Positions 8,023 through 15,973 of a DNA stretch of 64,000 nucleotides are shown one piece after another; within the stretch, counting starts at the first letter, position 1; the number at the start of each line of letters is the position of its first letter. The notes under the pieces were generated by a model. The model was given only the letters and a program-made list of their open reading frames with translations, ran no database searches and had not been told where the DNA came from. The position numbers and the translations under genes are program-made. The stretch is from JBBDWK01 sp040902885 (GTDB taxonomy: Bacteria > Acidobacteriota > Terriglobia > Bryobacterales > Bryobacteraceae): positions 85,189 to 149,188 of the forward strand of contig JBBDWK010000042.1 in assembly GCA_040902885.1 (NCBI GenBank), read 5' to 3'.

Positions 8023-8862
8023 TCAGTGCACGCGCCTCACGAATTTCGTGATATAGGGATCCGTGGAAGCCTCCAGGTCCCCCTGGCTCCCCTCGAAGAT
8101 CAGACGTCCGTCCTGCATAATCATGAACACGGTCCGGTGCGCGGTTCCGCCTCCGGGTCCCGAATTTCCGTTCAAAACGGGCTCCAAACTTGCCAGGTCA
8201 CGATTGTAGCGGAATTTCGCCACCAGATTGGCATCCTGATACCGATGCGTCACGATCAGAGTGGTGGCGTTGCTCAGATCGCGTTCCTTCACTATTAAAG
8301 CCATGATGGTGTTCGCTGTAATCGGGTCGAGCCCCGCGGTCGGCGAATCGTAAAGCAGAAGCGGAGGCTCGGTCACCACCGCGCGGGCGATGGCCACGCG
8401 CCGCCGCATGCCGCCTGAAAGCTCGCTCGGAAATTTGTCCAGCGTGTGCTCCAGCTCCACGAATCGCAGCGCCTGTTCCACGCGGGGCATCACTTCTTCG
8501 GGGGGAACGCTGATCGACTTCTGATTCAGGAGCGGATAGGCGACATTTTCGGCAATGGTCATCGAATCGAACAGCGCGCTCTCCTGAAACAGCATCCCGA
8601 TCCTGCTGCGCACTTCGTAGAGATCCTCCTCTCTGAAATCCGTAATCTCCTGGCCGAACACATATACGGAACCCACCGAGGGTTTCAGAAGGCCCAGGGC
8701 CACCTTCAGCAGCACCGTCTTCCCGCTGCCCGCGCTGCCGAACAGAATTCGCGTCTGGCCCTCCGTCACCTCGAACGACACGTCCTGAAGAGCCGCTGCG
8801 CCCTCGAAGAAAAGGCTTACCCCCTTGAACCGCAGTACCGATTTTCCAGCGGCTTGCGGCAT
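8023..8862 (-). CDS. mlaF: MlaF-like ABC transporter ATPase with altered Walker B
   Basis: A 279-residue ABC ATPase. Start chosen at ATG 8862, overlapping the mlaE stop by one base (TAATG); the frame stays open to 9096 inside mlaE, but that part is not protein-like for this family. Walker A is GSAGSGKT (42-49), the signature LSGGMRRR (148-155), the D-loop TAGLD and the H-loop His about 206. Walker B reads LLLYDSPTAGLD: the catalytic glutamate after Asp172 is Ser173. It should energise lipid movement through MlaE, with MlaD as lipid-binding partner. About 30 extra residues after the H-loop (around 215-245) separate it from standard MlaF. Confidence 0.87.
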   Translation of the reverse strand: MPQAAGKSVLRFKGVSLFFEGAAALQDVSFEVTEGQTRILFGSAGSGKTVLLKVALGLLKPSVGSVYVFGQEITDFREEDLYEVRSRIGMLFQESALFDSMTIAENVAYPLLNQKSISVPPEEVMPRVEQALRFVELEHTLDKFPSELSGGMRRRVAIARAVVTEPPLLLYDSPTAGLDPITANTIMALIVKERDLSNATTLIVTHRYQDANLVAKFRYNRDLASLEPVLNGNSGPGGGTAHRTVFMIMQDGRLIFEGSQGDLEASTDPYITKFVRRVH

Positions 8863-9626
8863 TACACGGCGACATTGCTGACGAAGATTTTGGTGATGAA
8901 GAACGTCAACATGAAGATCAAAACCGATGCCACAACCACGGCCTGCGTCGTGGCCCGGCCCACGCCCTGGGTTCCGCCAGTGGTATTGAGCCCGTAGTAA
9001 CAGCCCACCAGGGAGATGGCGAACGCAAAAACGAACGGCTTCAGCAGGCCCTGGGTGACGTCGTCCCACTCCAGGCTGGTCCACACGCTGCTCCAATACT
9101 GCCGGGCGGGGATATTCAGATACAACGATGCGATCGTGAATCCGCCGAACATTCCCACGAAATCGGAGATGACGGTGAGCAGCGGCAGTACCGTGGCGGT
9201 GGCCACCACGCGCGGGGTCACCAGCTTCTGAATGGGGTCCGTGCCGAGCGCGCGCATGGCGTCGATCTGCTCGGTCACCTTCATGGAGCCCAGCTCGCTG
9301 GCGATGCCCGACCCGTTCCGGCCGGCGACGAGGAGCGCCGTCAGCACGGGCCCCAGCTCGCGAACCAGGGTAATCGCGACCACCTGCCCGACCCGTCCCA
9401 CCTGCCCGTACTGCGCCAGGGCGCGGGACATTTGCAGGGCGAGCACGGCCCCGCTGAAAAAGCCGGTCAGACAGACGATCGGCAAACTTCCCACGCCGAT
9501 CACGTCCATCTGCATGAAAACGTCGTCCAGGTAGTGGGGGCGCCGGAAGATGTTGCGCACCGCGCGTCCGGCAAGCAGGTAAAACTCCTGTACCGCGAAC
9601 ACCGGGCCCTTCAGGAAATCAAGCAA
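8862..9626 (-). CDS. mlaE: MlaE family lipid ABC transporter permease
   Basis: A 254-residue membrane protein with the MlaE/TrbE-type permease features: an amphipathic N-terminus, about five to six membrane helices, and the conserved ELGPVLTALLVAGRNGSGIASELGSMKVTEQIDA core around residues 90-125. The last helices (about 200-250) include the glycine-rich GCYYGL segment. It forms the inner-membrane pore of an Mla/MCE lipid transporter that keeps outer-membrane lipid asymmetry or moves phospholipid. It is first of a three-gene operon (E-F-D). No MlaC-like or MlaA-like gene is adjacent. The gene is divergent from the P1 peptidase gene, with 120 bases between. Confidence 0.9.
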   Translation of the reverse strand: MLDFLKGPVFAVQEFYLLAGRAVRNIFRRPHYLDDVFMQMDVIGVGSLPIVCLTGFFSGAVLALQMSRALAQYGQVGRVGQVVAITLVRELGPVLTALLVAGRNGSGIASELGSMKVTEQIDAMRALGTDPIQKLVTPRVVATATVLPLLTVISDFVGMFGGFTIASLYLNIPARQYWSSVWTSLEWDDVTQGLLKPFVFAFAISLVGCYYGLNTTGGTQGVGRATTQAVVVASVLIFMLTFFITKIFVSNVAV

Positions 9627-9746
9627 ACGTGCCCTCTCCAGGAACGGCGATTAACATTTCAAAGTACTGCTCTCCTCGGGCGCCGGGGCGGGCCGGTATA
9701 ACGGCTCACGTGGCCCAAACCCCGATGCTACCATGAAACTAACTCG

Positions 9747-10718
9747 ATGAAAGGATTGACGGATATCCCCGGCATCAAAGTAGGGCATGCGTCGGATTTC
9801 GACGCTCTAACCGGGTGTACCGCAATCTTGTGCGAAGCCGGCGCAGTCGGCGGGGTAGACATACGCGGCTCGGCAACAGGGACACAAGAGATCGACGTGC
9901 TGCGGCCGCATCACGTTACGAATCGTGTGCACGCCATCACGCTGGCGGGCGGCAGCGCCTTCGGCCTCGAGGCCGCTTCCGGTGTCCGGCGCTACCTCGA
10001 ACAGCGCGGCATCGGCTTCAAAACCCGCGCGGGCGTGGTTCCGCTGGTTCCCGCCGCGATCCTCTACGATCTTGGCATCGGCAAATCGAACGTGCGCCCA
10101 ACGCGCGAGATGGGCGAAGCCGCCGCGGCTGCCGCTACCGCCGGTCCGGTCGCCGAGGGCGCGGTGGGCGCGGGAACCGGCGCAACCTTGGGCAAGCTGT
10201 TGGGCTTCGACCGCGCCATGAAGAGCGGCATCGGTTCTTACACCGTGTGGCTCGACGGACCGCTGGCGGGCATTCGCGTCGCGGCCCTGGTGGCATTGAA
10301 CCCGGTCGGCGACATCCGCGATCCGGAAACGGCCAAGCTGATCGCGGGCGCGCGCCAATCGCCGGACAGCATGGACCTGGCGGATGCCGCCCTGCAGATG
10401 AAGCGCGGCGTTGCGGTGGGCGGTTTTCAGAATCAGAACACCACCCTCGCGGTAGTCGCGACCAACGCGCGGCTCACCAAAGTTCAAACCACGAAGCTGG
10501 CGGAGCAGGCGCAACTCGGTTTGGCCCGCACCATATTTCCGGTACACACCATGAGCGACGGCGATACGGTCTTCGCGCTTTCCATCGGGGATGAGACGGC
10601 GAACCCGGACGTGCTGGGCGTCGCGGCGGCCGAAGCCGTGGCGCAGGCTGTGCTGCGGGCCGCGCGGAACGCCCCGGGCATGGGCGGACTGCCGGGCTTG
10701 GCCGACCGCCCTCTTTAA
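9747..10718 (+). CDS. P1 family peptidase (DmpA/peptidase S58-like)
   Basis: A 323-residue protein of the self-cleaving N-terminal-nucleophile family that includes the aminopeptidase DmpA and beta-peptidyl aminopeptidases. Typical motifs: ITLAGGSAFGLEAASGV (64-80), the GIGKSNVRPT region, GAGTGATLGK (141-150), and VGGFQNQNTTLAVVATNA (224-241), where Asn231-Thr232-Thr233 holds the likely cleavage site and nucleophile. DmpA classically uses Gly-Ser; Thr occurs in relatives. No signal peptide, so cytoplasmic. It starts at ATG 9747 with no clear Shine-Dalgarno sequence; the TSS may be close, since only 120 bases separate it from mlaE. Substrate unknown. Confidence 0.87.
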   Translation: MKGLTDIPGIKVGHASDFDALTGCTAILCEAGAVGGVDIRGSATGTQEIDVLRPHHVTNRVHAITLAGGSAFGLEAASGVRRYLEQRGIGFKTRAGVVPLVPAAILYDLGIGKSNVRPTREMGEAAAAAATAGPVAEGAVGAGTGATLGKLLGFDRAMKSGIGSYTVWLDGPLAGIRVAALVALNPVGDIRDPETAKLIAGARQSPDSMDLADAALQMKRGVAVGGFQNQNTTLAVVATNARLTKVQTTKLAEQAQLGLARTIFPVHTMSDGDTVFALSIGDETANPDVLGVAAAEAVAQAVLRAARNAPGMGGLPGLADRPL

Positions 10719-10721
10719 ACG

Positions 10722-12083
10722 CTATCCCGGTACCGGCATGCGGAAACCATCCTGCGTGCCGCGTATCCACTCCGCCAGTATCGCTCTGTGCCCCTTGAGG
10801 ACGGCAGCAGCGTCCTCGCGGCGGGCCAGGTTGTGCACTTCTCCAGGGTCCAGTTGCAGATCGAAGAGCTGCTCCGGCCGCCGACCGCCGTTGAACACCA
10901 CGTATTTGTATCTCGCGGTCCGCAGCATCCTGCCTTCGCGGGCTTCGCCTCCGTAGTCGGCAAGCTCCGAGACCACGAAGGAGCGGTCCAGCGGCCTTCC
11001 CTCCACGGGCGCGCGAAGACTCGAGCCGCGCACGCCTTCGAGCGGCGGAACGCCGGCGTAATCGCAGATGGTCGGAAGAACGTCCAGGCCGGAGACGAGC
11101 GTCTCCTCATCCCTCACGCCGCGGCGCTTCACGCCATGGCCCGCGATCACCAGCGGCACCTTCGCCGTCTCTTCCCAGAAAGCGGCCTTCTGCACCCAGC
11201 GGTGAGCGCCCATCCCTTCGCCGTGATCGGAGGTTAGAACCACCAGGGTGTTCTCATCCAGCCCGGATTGCCGCAGCGCGGCGAGCACCCGCTCAATCTG
11301 GCGGTCCACGCTTTCCACAAGCCGGTAGTAAGAGTGGATGTAGTAACGGATGTCGTCTCGCTTCCACTCCGCGGCAATGCCCACCGCCGCCGACATGGAG
11401 TTATAGCCGGCCGTCCGGTGGAACTGGATATACTCCGGCTCGTCGGGGTCCACGGCCATATTGCGCGGCGCGGGAGGATATTCGGCCGAGCGCGCATGAG
11501 AGCGGGTTCCCTTGTGCGCGCGAATCCAATCGCAGACGTCGTGCGGGTTCATGAAGGACGCGACCAGCAGAAAGGGCTGCCGCGGTTTCTGAGAAAGGAA
11601 GTTCACGCAGGCGCTTGCCAGCGGTTCATCCATGGCGGCGGCGCGTCCGCTTCCGCCGATCAGTTCGTCGAAGCCCGTCGCCCCGGTAAAACTTTTGGGC
11701 AGGTGCCACTTTCCGCCGTATACGGTCTGGTAACCGGCGACGCGGAATACCTCGCCCATGGTCGGCATGCCTGTTTTGATCGGCAAGCCGTTCTTCATCA
11801 CGCCCGTCTCGTGGGGCATCCGGCCGGTAAACCAACTGCTTCTCGCCGGGGAACAGACCGGATAGGTCGCGTAGGATTCCGAGAAACTGACGCCATCGGC
11901 CGCCAGCGAATCCATCGCCGGAGTCCGCAGGTACGGATTTCCGTTCGATGACATGGCGGACTGCGACTGCTGGTCCGTAATCAAAAACAGGATATTTGGA
12001 CGCTCCTGCGCCTGAAGAGCGCGTCCGGCAATAGGAGCGGCGGCTAGACCGCTCAAGAAGGTTCTTCGGGTCAAGTGCGGCAT
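10722..12083 (-). CDS. Tat-exported sulfatase
   Basis: A 453-residue type I sulfatase. The N-terminus has a twin-arginine signal (TRRTFLSGLAAAPIAG). Metal ligands are recognised at ITDQQ (Asp37, Gln38), and the modification motif C-S-P-A-R is at 77-81, so Cys77 should become formylglycine. GKWHL near 124 and LTSDHGEGMG in the C-terminal half complete the active site. It hydrolyses sulfate esters, probably from polysaccharides; the substrate is not predictable. It is last in an operon with the cupin gene (24 bases upstream) and the alpha/beta hydrolase. It ends 3 bases from the convergent P1 peptidase gene. Confidence 0.91.
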   Translation of the reverse strand: MPHLTRRTFLSGLAAAPIAGRALQAQERPNILFLITDQQSQSAMSSNGNPYLRTPAMDSLAADGVSFSESYATYPVCSPARSSWFTGRMPHETGVMKNGLPIKTGMPTMGEVFRVAGYQTVYGGKWHLPKSFTGATGFDELIGGSGRAAAMDEPLASACVNFLSQKPRQPFLLVASFMNPHDVCDWIRAHKGTRSHARSAEYPPAPRNMAVDPDEPEYIQFHRTAGYNSMSAAVGIAAEWKRDDIRYYIHSYYRLVESVDRQIERVLAALRQSGLDENTLVVLTSDHGEGMGAHRWVQKAAFWEETAKVPLVIAGHGVKRRGVRDEETLVSGLDVLPTICDYAGVPPLEGVRGSSLRAPVEGRPLDRSFVVSELADYGGEAREGRMLRTARYKYVVFNGGRRPEQLFDLQLDPGEVHNLARREDAAAVLKGHRAILAEWIRGTQDGFRMPVPG

Positions 12084-12107
12084 AATCGCCCCGGCGATTA
12101 TGGAAGC

Positions 12108-13007
12108 TTATTCCAGCTTCTTGGGGGCCACAGACACCTCGTCTTTGTAATCCGGGGCGGGGCGCGTATAGCGCGCGAAATAGAACCACGCCATGGTCTT
12201 GTCCTTGCTCAGGTTCAGCACGGAGTGAACGGTTTTCGCATTCGGGGGTGCGATGAAGCCGACATTCGGCGGCATCTCGCGCACTTCGCTGCCCAGCATC
12301 ATGTACGCACTGTCCGGCGGCAGCTTGGTCCACACTTCCTCCCACTGGGGAGGATGCGGATGCGGGGAACCGATCGACATTGGATTCATGTAGACGATCA
12401 GAATCTTCTCGTTGGGATGCAGCCCGTCGGATGGATGGAAGATGTTCTTCGCCATATAACTCCAGTGCGCGTTCTTCTCGGCGATGGGCAGCACATGCAC
12501 GTCGCGCACAAGAATGTCCTTGCGCGGCGTTACGCCGGCCGGATTCTCCCAAGTCAGCATGAACATGTTGAGCGGCTTGTCCGTCGTGTTTGTGAACCGG
12601 TGCTTGGCCTGCGGCGGAATCAGGACCGCAATGCCCTCGCGCAGGTCCCAGTATTCGCCGCCGGTGTCCAGCCGCCCCTCGCCGTTCTGCACATAAAAAA
12701 TCTGCTGATCGGGCAGCTCCACCAGCGGGGTTTGGTTCCTGGGCATCAGCGTCGCCACGGAGAAATCTTTCCGGTACTGGAGGACCGCGCCCGGCTCGCC
12801 CGGCTCGTGCGGATCGCCTTTCCGCAGAATCGAGCGCGTAAACATCACTTCATGCGTCACGCGGGTGAGCGCAGCGAAGGGATTGCCGATAAAGCGGTCG
12901 ACATCCACTCCAACCTGGTCGTTCGAAGGGAACGCCCGCACCTGAGCGCCGGCGGGAAGACAGGCGGCGAACGCAGCCGCCACGATGAATTTCCTGTTCA
13001 CAAGCAT
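12108..13007 (-). CDS. Exported cupin-domain protein
   Basis: A 299-residue protein with a signal peptide (MLVNRKFIVAAAFAACLPAGAQ) and two cupin-like halves. The first half (about 75-165) has QIFYVQNGEGRL, then PPQAKHRFTN, matching the two cupin motifs. The second half (about 195-285) has SPHPHPPQWEEVW and APPNAKTVHSVLN, with the three His/Glu ligands of a metal site. Bicupins of this type may be lyases, isomerases or binding proteins. It sits between an esterase-like hydrolase and a sulfatase in one operon, pointing to breakdown of a modified polysaccharide, but the reaction is unknown. Confidence 0.72.
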   Translation of the reverse strand: MLVNRKFIVAAAFAACLPAGAQVRAFPSNDQVGVDVDRFIGNPFAALTRVTHEVMFTRSILRKGDPHEPGEPGAVLQYRKDFSVATLMPRNQTPLVELPDQQIFYVQNGEGRLDTGGEYWDLREGIAVLIPPQAKHRFTNTTDKPLNMFMLTWENPAGVTPRKDILVRDVHVLPIAEKNAHWSYMAKNIFHPSDGLHPNEKILIVYMNPMSIGSPHPHPPQWEEVWTKLPPDSAYMMLGSEVREMPPNVGFIAPPNAKTVHSVLNLSKDKTMAWFYFARYTRPAPDYKDEVSVAPKKLE

Positions 13008-13019
13008 AATCTCCGGATC

Positions 13020-13892
13020 TCACATGATACGGCGGACCTTCAAGAACGCCCAAATGTGCTCGTACAGCTCGTCCACTTTCTCCAAAGGGAATCCGTGCGC
13101 TCCCTGAGGCACGCTGATCATCTCCGCGTCGCCGCCCGCTTCGCGCACGGCGCGCGTCAACTGCACGCCGTGTTCGTATGGAACAGTCTGGTCGGCATCG
13201 CCGTGGATGGTCAGTATCGCGGGCACATCCTTCCGCACGTACGTCATGGGTGAGACGCGGCGCGCCAGGTCGAACCGTCCCGGCTGCTCGGGCAGCCAGG
13301 TAACGGCGTACTTGCGCATATTCGGCCCGTCGAGCTGATCGGCGACGTCGGTGATGCCGTAGAAATTGATCACCGCGGCCACACGCACGGTTGGTCCCAG
13401 GTCCGCGGACTTGGGCGTCATCCCGACCATCAGCGAAAGATGGCCTCCGGCGGAATCGCCGGTCACCACAATGCGGTTCGCAGCCACGTTGTACTTCCCC
13501 GCATTCCGGCGAAACCACCGCGCTGCGTTCAGCACATCGGTCACGGCCGCGGGCGCGGGCGCCGACTTGGCCAGCCGGTACTCCACGTTCGCCGCCACGA
13601 AGCCCTTCCGCGCCCAGCGCACCGCCACCGGATGCAAGCGCTGTTCCTTGGTGCCGCCGGTCCAGCCGCCGCCGTGGATGACCAGGACGCCGGGGCGCTT
13701 CTCCCGGGAAGCCGCTTTGGGCCGCACGATATCGAGCACAGTTTCGGGATACTGGCTGTACTGAATATTGGCAATCAGTTCCAGATCCTCGGGTAACGGC
13801 GGCGGTGTATCCGGCCGCGCGCCGGTGGGCACCTGCGCCCAGCACGAAGCCGTGAAGGCGAGACAAGCGAGCGTAAAGTTCAAGCGGTGCAT
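13020..13892 (-). CDS. Secreted alpha/beta hydrolase (esterase/lipase of the HSL-like type)
   Basis: A 290-residue protein with a signal peptide ending near SCWAQ (residue 20). The oxyanion-hole motif HGGGW lies at 73-77, the nucleophile elbow GDSAGG at 145-150 (Ser147), the acid in HGDADQTVP (Asp234 likely) and His266 in QGAHGFP, a full catalytic triad in family order. It is likely an esterase acting on acylated sugars or xenobiotic esters in the periplasm. It is first in the operon with the cupin protein and the sulfatase. Its start is only 24 bases from the start of the divergent CBM9-like gene. Confidence 0.88.
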   Translation of the reverse strand: MHRLNFTLACLAFTASCWAQVPTGARPDTPPPLPEDLELIANIQYSQYPETVLDIVRPKAASREKRPGVLVIHGGGWTGGTKEQRLHPVAVRWARKGFVAANVEYRLAKSAPAPAAVTDVLNAARWFRRNAGKYNVAANRIVVTGDSAGGHLSLMVGMTPKSADLGPTVRVAAVINFYGITDVADQLDGPNMRKYAVTWLPEQPGRFDLARRVSPMTYVRKDVPAILTIHGDADQTVPYEHGVQLTRAVREAGGDAEMISVPQGAHGFPLEKVDELYEHIWAFLKVRRIM

Positions 13893-13916
13893 GATGGACA
13901 GTATATTAGAAGGTGC
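13893..13916. promoter_or_regulatory. Minimal divergent promoter region with shared -10 candidate
   Basis: These 24 bases separate the start codons of the hydrolase (minus) and the CBM9-like gene (plus). At their centre TATATT (13902-13907, plus) overlaps TAATAT (13908-13903, minus), a nearly symmetric -10 candidate that could serve both directions, giving leaderless or very short-leader transcripts. A GAAGG at 13909-13913 could instead act as a ribosome site for the plus-strand gene, which would require a promoter inside the hydrolase gene. Confidence 0.35.
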
Positions 13917-14606
13917 ATGCGAAATATTCTGCTGGCCCTGGCCGCCACAACGGCCCTATACGCCGATGGCCCGGGAATTATCCTGAGCCGCCGCGCCCCC
14001 CAGGACTTTGCCCTCACCGCCGACTCCGGCGCAAAACAGTGGAAGGACGTGCGCGGCGTCTTCGCGGAGAACGGCCCGAAGGGGCAGGCCGTACCCGGCC
14101 ACCGCACCGAAATCCGCTCGGTATGGACGCCGGAGAACCTGTACGTTCTTTTCATCTGCCCCTACGAGACCCTCAATCTCAAGTCCGATCCGTCCCAAAC
14201 GGCCGAAACCAACCGGTTGTGGAACTGGGACGTGGCCGAGGTCTTCGTCGGCGCGGACTTCAAGAACATCCGGCGCTATAAGGAGTTTCAAGTATCGCCT
14301 CAAGGCGAGTGGGTGGACCTGGATATCGACCGCGACCGCCCGCAGCCGGAAGGCGGCTGGCGCTGGAACTCGAACTTTGAGGTGAAGGCGCGGCTCGATG
14401 AGGGGAAGAAGACCTGGTACGGGGAGATGCGCATTTCCATCGCCTCCATCGACAGCCGCCCTCCCAAGGCCGGCGCCGAAATGCGCATCAACTTCTACCG
14501 CATTCAGGGCGCAAACACGGACAAGAAGTTCATCGCCTGGCAGCCTACCAATGCCAACTCCTATCACGTGCCGGAAGCCTTCGGGCGGCTTCGGCTGGTG
14601 CAGTGA
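13917..14606 (+). CDS. Carbohydrate-binding family 9-like exported protein
   Basis: A 229-residue protein. Start at ATG 13917, where a clear signal peptide begins (MRNILLALAATTALYA); the frame is open from 13887, but the extra residues are not signal-like. The mature part follows the CBM9/DOMON-like pattern: KQWKDV, then TEIRSVWTPENLYVLFICPYE, DVAEVFVGAD, YKEFQVSPQGEWVDL and a closing WYGEMRISIASI...INFYRI. CBM9-like domains bind sugars, and acidobacterial versions are often free-standing. The stop overlaps the next gene by 4 bases (GTGA), so it is cotranscribed with the phosphohexomutases. Confidence 0.78.
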   Translation: MRNILLALAATTALYADGPGIILSRRAPQDFALTADSGAKQWKDVRGVFAENGPKGQAVPGHRTEIRSVWTPENLYVLFICPYETLNLKSDPSQTAETNRLWNWDVAEVFVGADFKNIRRYKEFQVSPQGEWVDLDIDRDRPQPEGGWRWNSNFEVKARLDEGKKTWYGEMRISIASIDSRPPKAGAEMRINFYRIQGANTDKKFIAWQPTNANSYHVPEAFGRLRLVQ

Positions 14607-15973
14607 GCAGCCGGGCGAAAAAATCGCTGCGAATCTCGCATGTCGGCCTGCGCGGTGTGGTGGGGTCGGGCCTCACCGCCGCGCACGTCGTCGATTTTTC
14701 CTCCGCCTTCGGAACGTTTCTGGAAGCTCCCGGCCCGGTAGTCGTCGGCCGCGATACACGCGCGAGCGGCGCGATGCTGCGCGAAGGCGTGGTTTCCGCG
14801 CTGCTGGCTTGCGGCCGCGAGGCTGTCGACCTGGGCATCGTGCCCACGCCGGTGATTCAGCACGCCATCCGGCGCCTGGGCGCGGCCGGCGGCATCTCCA
14901 TCGGCGCCAGCCACAACGGCGAGGAGTGGAACGCGCTGAAATTTTTCGGGGCCGAAGGCACATATCTCTCCACCGCCGAAGCAGGCGAACTGCTCGATAT
15001 TTATCACCTGCGCCAGTTCGGCTTCGCGGAGTGGACGGGCATCGGCAAGCTGCGTCTGGAAACCGGAGCCATCGACCTCTATCTGGACGCGCTGGCCGAG
15101 GTCTACGACTTTTCAGCGATGCGGGATTTTCGGGTGCTCGCGGACTGCTGCAACGGCACGTCCGCGCTCATCCTGCATCGCGTGAACGAGCGCTTCCAGA
15201 CGGACTTTATCCTGATCAACGAGCGCACCGAAGGAGTGCGGTTTGCGCACGAGCCTTCCACCACTCAGGCCACCGTCGCCCTGCAGCTCAGCCCGCTGAT
15301 GAAGCCGCTCCAGGCGGACGCCGGTTTCCTCTTCGACGCCGATTCGGATCGCGTCGCCATGGCGGACGAGAACGGCGCGCCGGTCTCGGAAGAGCTCGTC
15401 CTTCCGCTGATTGCCGACTACTTGCTGCCGCGCTCGAGAGGCAGGATTGTAATTACCAATCTCTCCACGACTTCCCTGGTCGAAGAGATCGCGAAACGGC
15501 ACGGAGGTGAAGTGGTGCGCGTACCGGTGGGGCGCCACAGCGCCATCGATTCGCTCTCCTTTTACCGGCCGGAGCAGGTCGCCCTTGCCGGGGAAGGCAC
15601 CGGCGCGGTGATGATGCCCCAGTTCCGCTTCGTCTACGACGGCATCGCGTCCATGCTCGCGGTGCTGTCCATGATGCGCGAACGCTGCCAGTCGCTCTCG
15701 GCCATTCTGGCGTCGTATCCGAAATTTTCGATCCTGAAAGCCCAGGTGCCCCTGGTCGCGCAGCGCGTCCCCGCGCTTCTTGCCCGGCTGCGCGAACGCT
15801 ATGCCGACGGGAGTGTGAATGCCATCGACGGTCTGCGCGTCGATTGGCCGGACCGGTGGTTCCATGTGCGGGTAAGCCAGACCGAGCCGGTGATCCGTGT
15901 GATCTGCGAAGCGCGCGGCGAGCCGCCGCGGGATCTCTTCGAAGAACTGCTCGAGCAGGTGAGAATCGCCTGA
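14603..15973 (+). CDS. Divergent phosphohexomutase (GlmM-like paralog)
   Basis: A 456-residue alpha-D-phosphohexomutase, starting at GTG 14603 by 4-base overlap with the previous gene. Four domains are visible: VGLRGVVG near 14; the phosphoserine loop GASHNGEEWNALK, with Ser103 in place of the usual TASHNP context; the metal loop DADSDR (245-250) instead of DPDGDR; and the C-terminal phosphate loop SQTEPVIRV. The three Asp ligands are kept, but several positions differ from the neighbouring paralog, so activity on another hexose phosphate, or reduced activity, is likely. It overlaps the second mutase gene by one base (TGATG). Confidence 0.85.
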   Translation: MSSRAKKSLRISHVGLRGVVGSGLTAAHVVDFSSAFGTFLEAPGPVVVGRDTRASGAMLREGVVSALLACGREAVDLGIVPTPVIQHAIRRLGAAGGISIGASHNGEEWNALKFFGAEGTYLSTAEAGELLDIYHLRQFGFAEWTGIGKLRLETGAIDLYLDALAEVYDFSAMRDFRVLADCCNGTSALILHRVNERFQTDFILINERTEGVRFAHEPSTTQATVALQLSPLMKPLQADAGFLFDADSDRVAMADENGAPVSEELVLPLIADYLLPRSRGRIVITNLSTTSLVEEIAKRHGGEVVRVPVGRHSAIDSLSFYRPEQVALAGEGTGAVMMPQFRFVYDGIASMLAVLSMMRERCQSLSAILASYPKFSILKAQVPLVAQRVPALLARLRERYADGSVNAIDGLRVDWPDRWFHVRVSQTEPVIRVICEARGEPPRDLFEELLEQVRIA

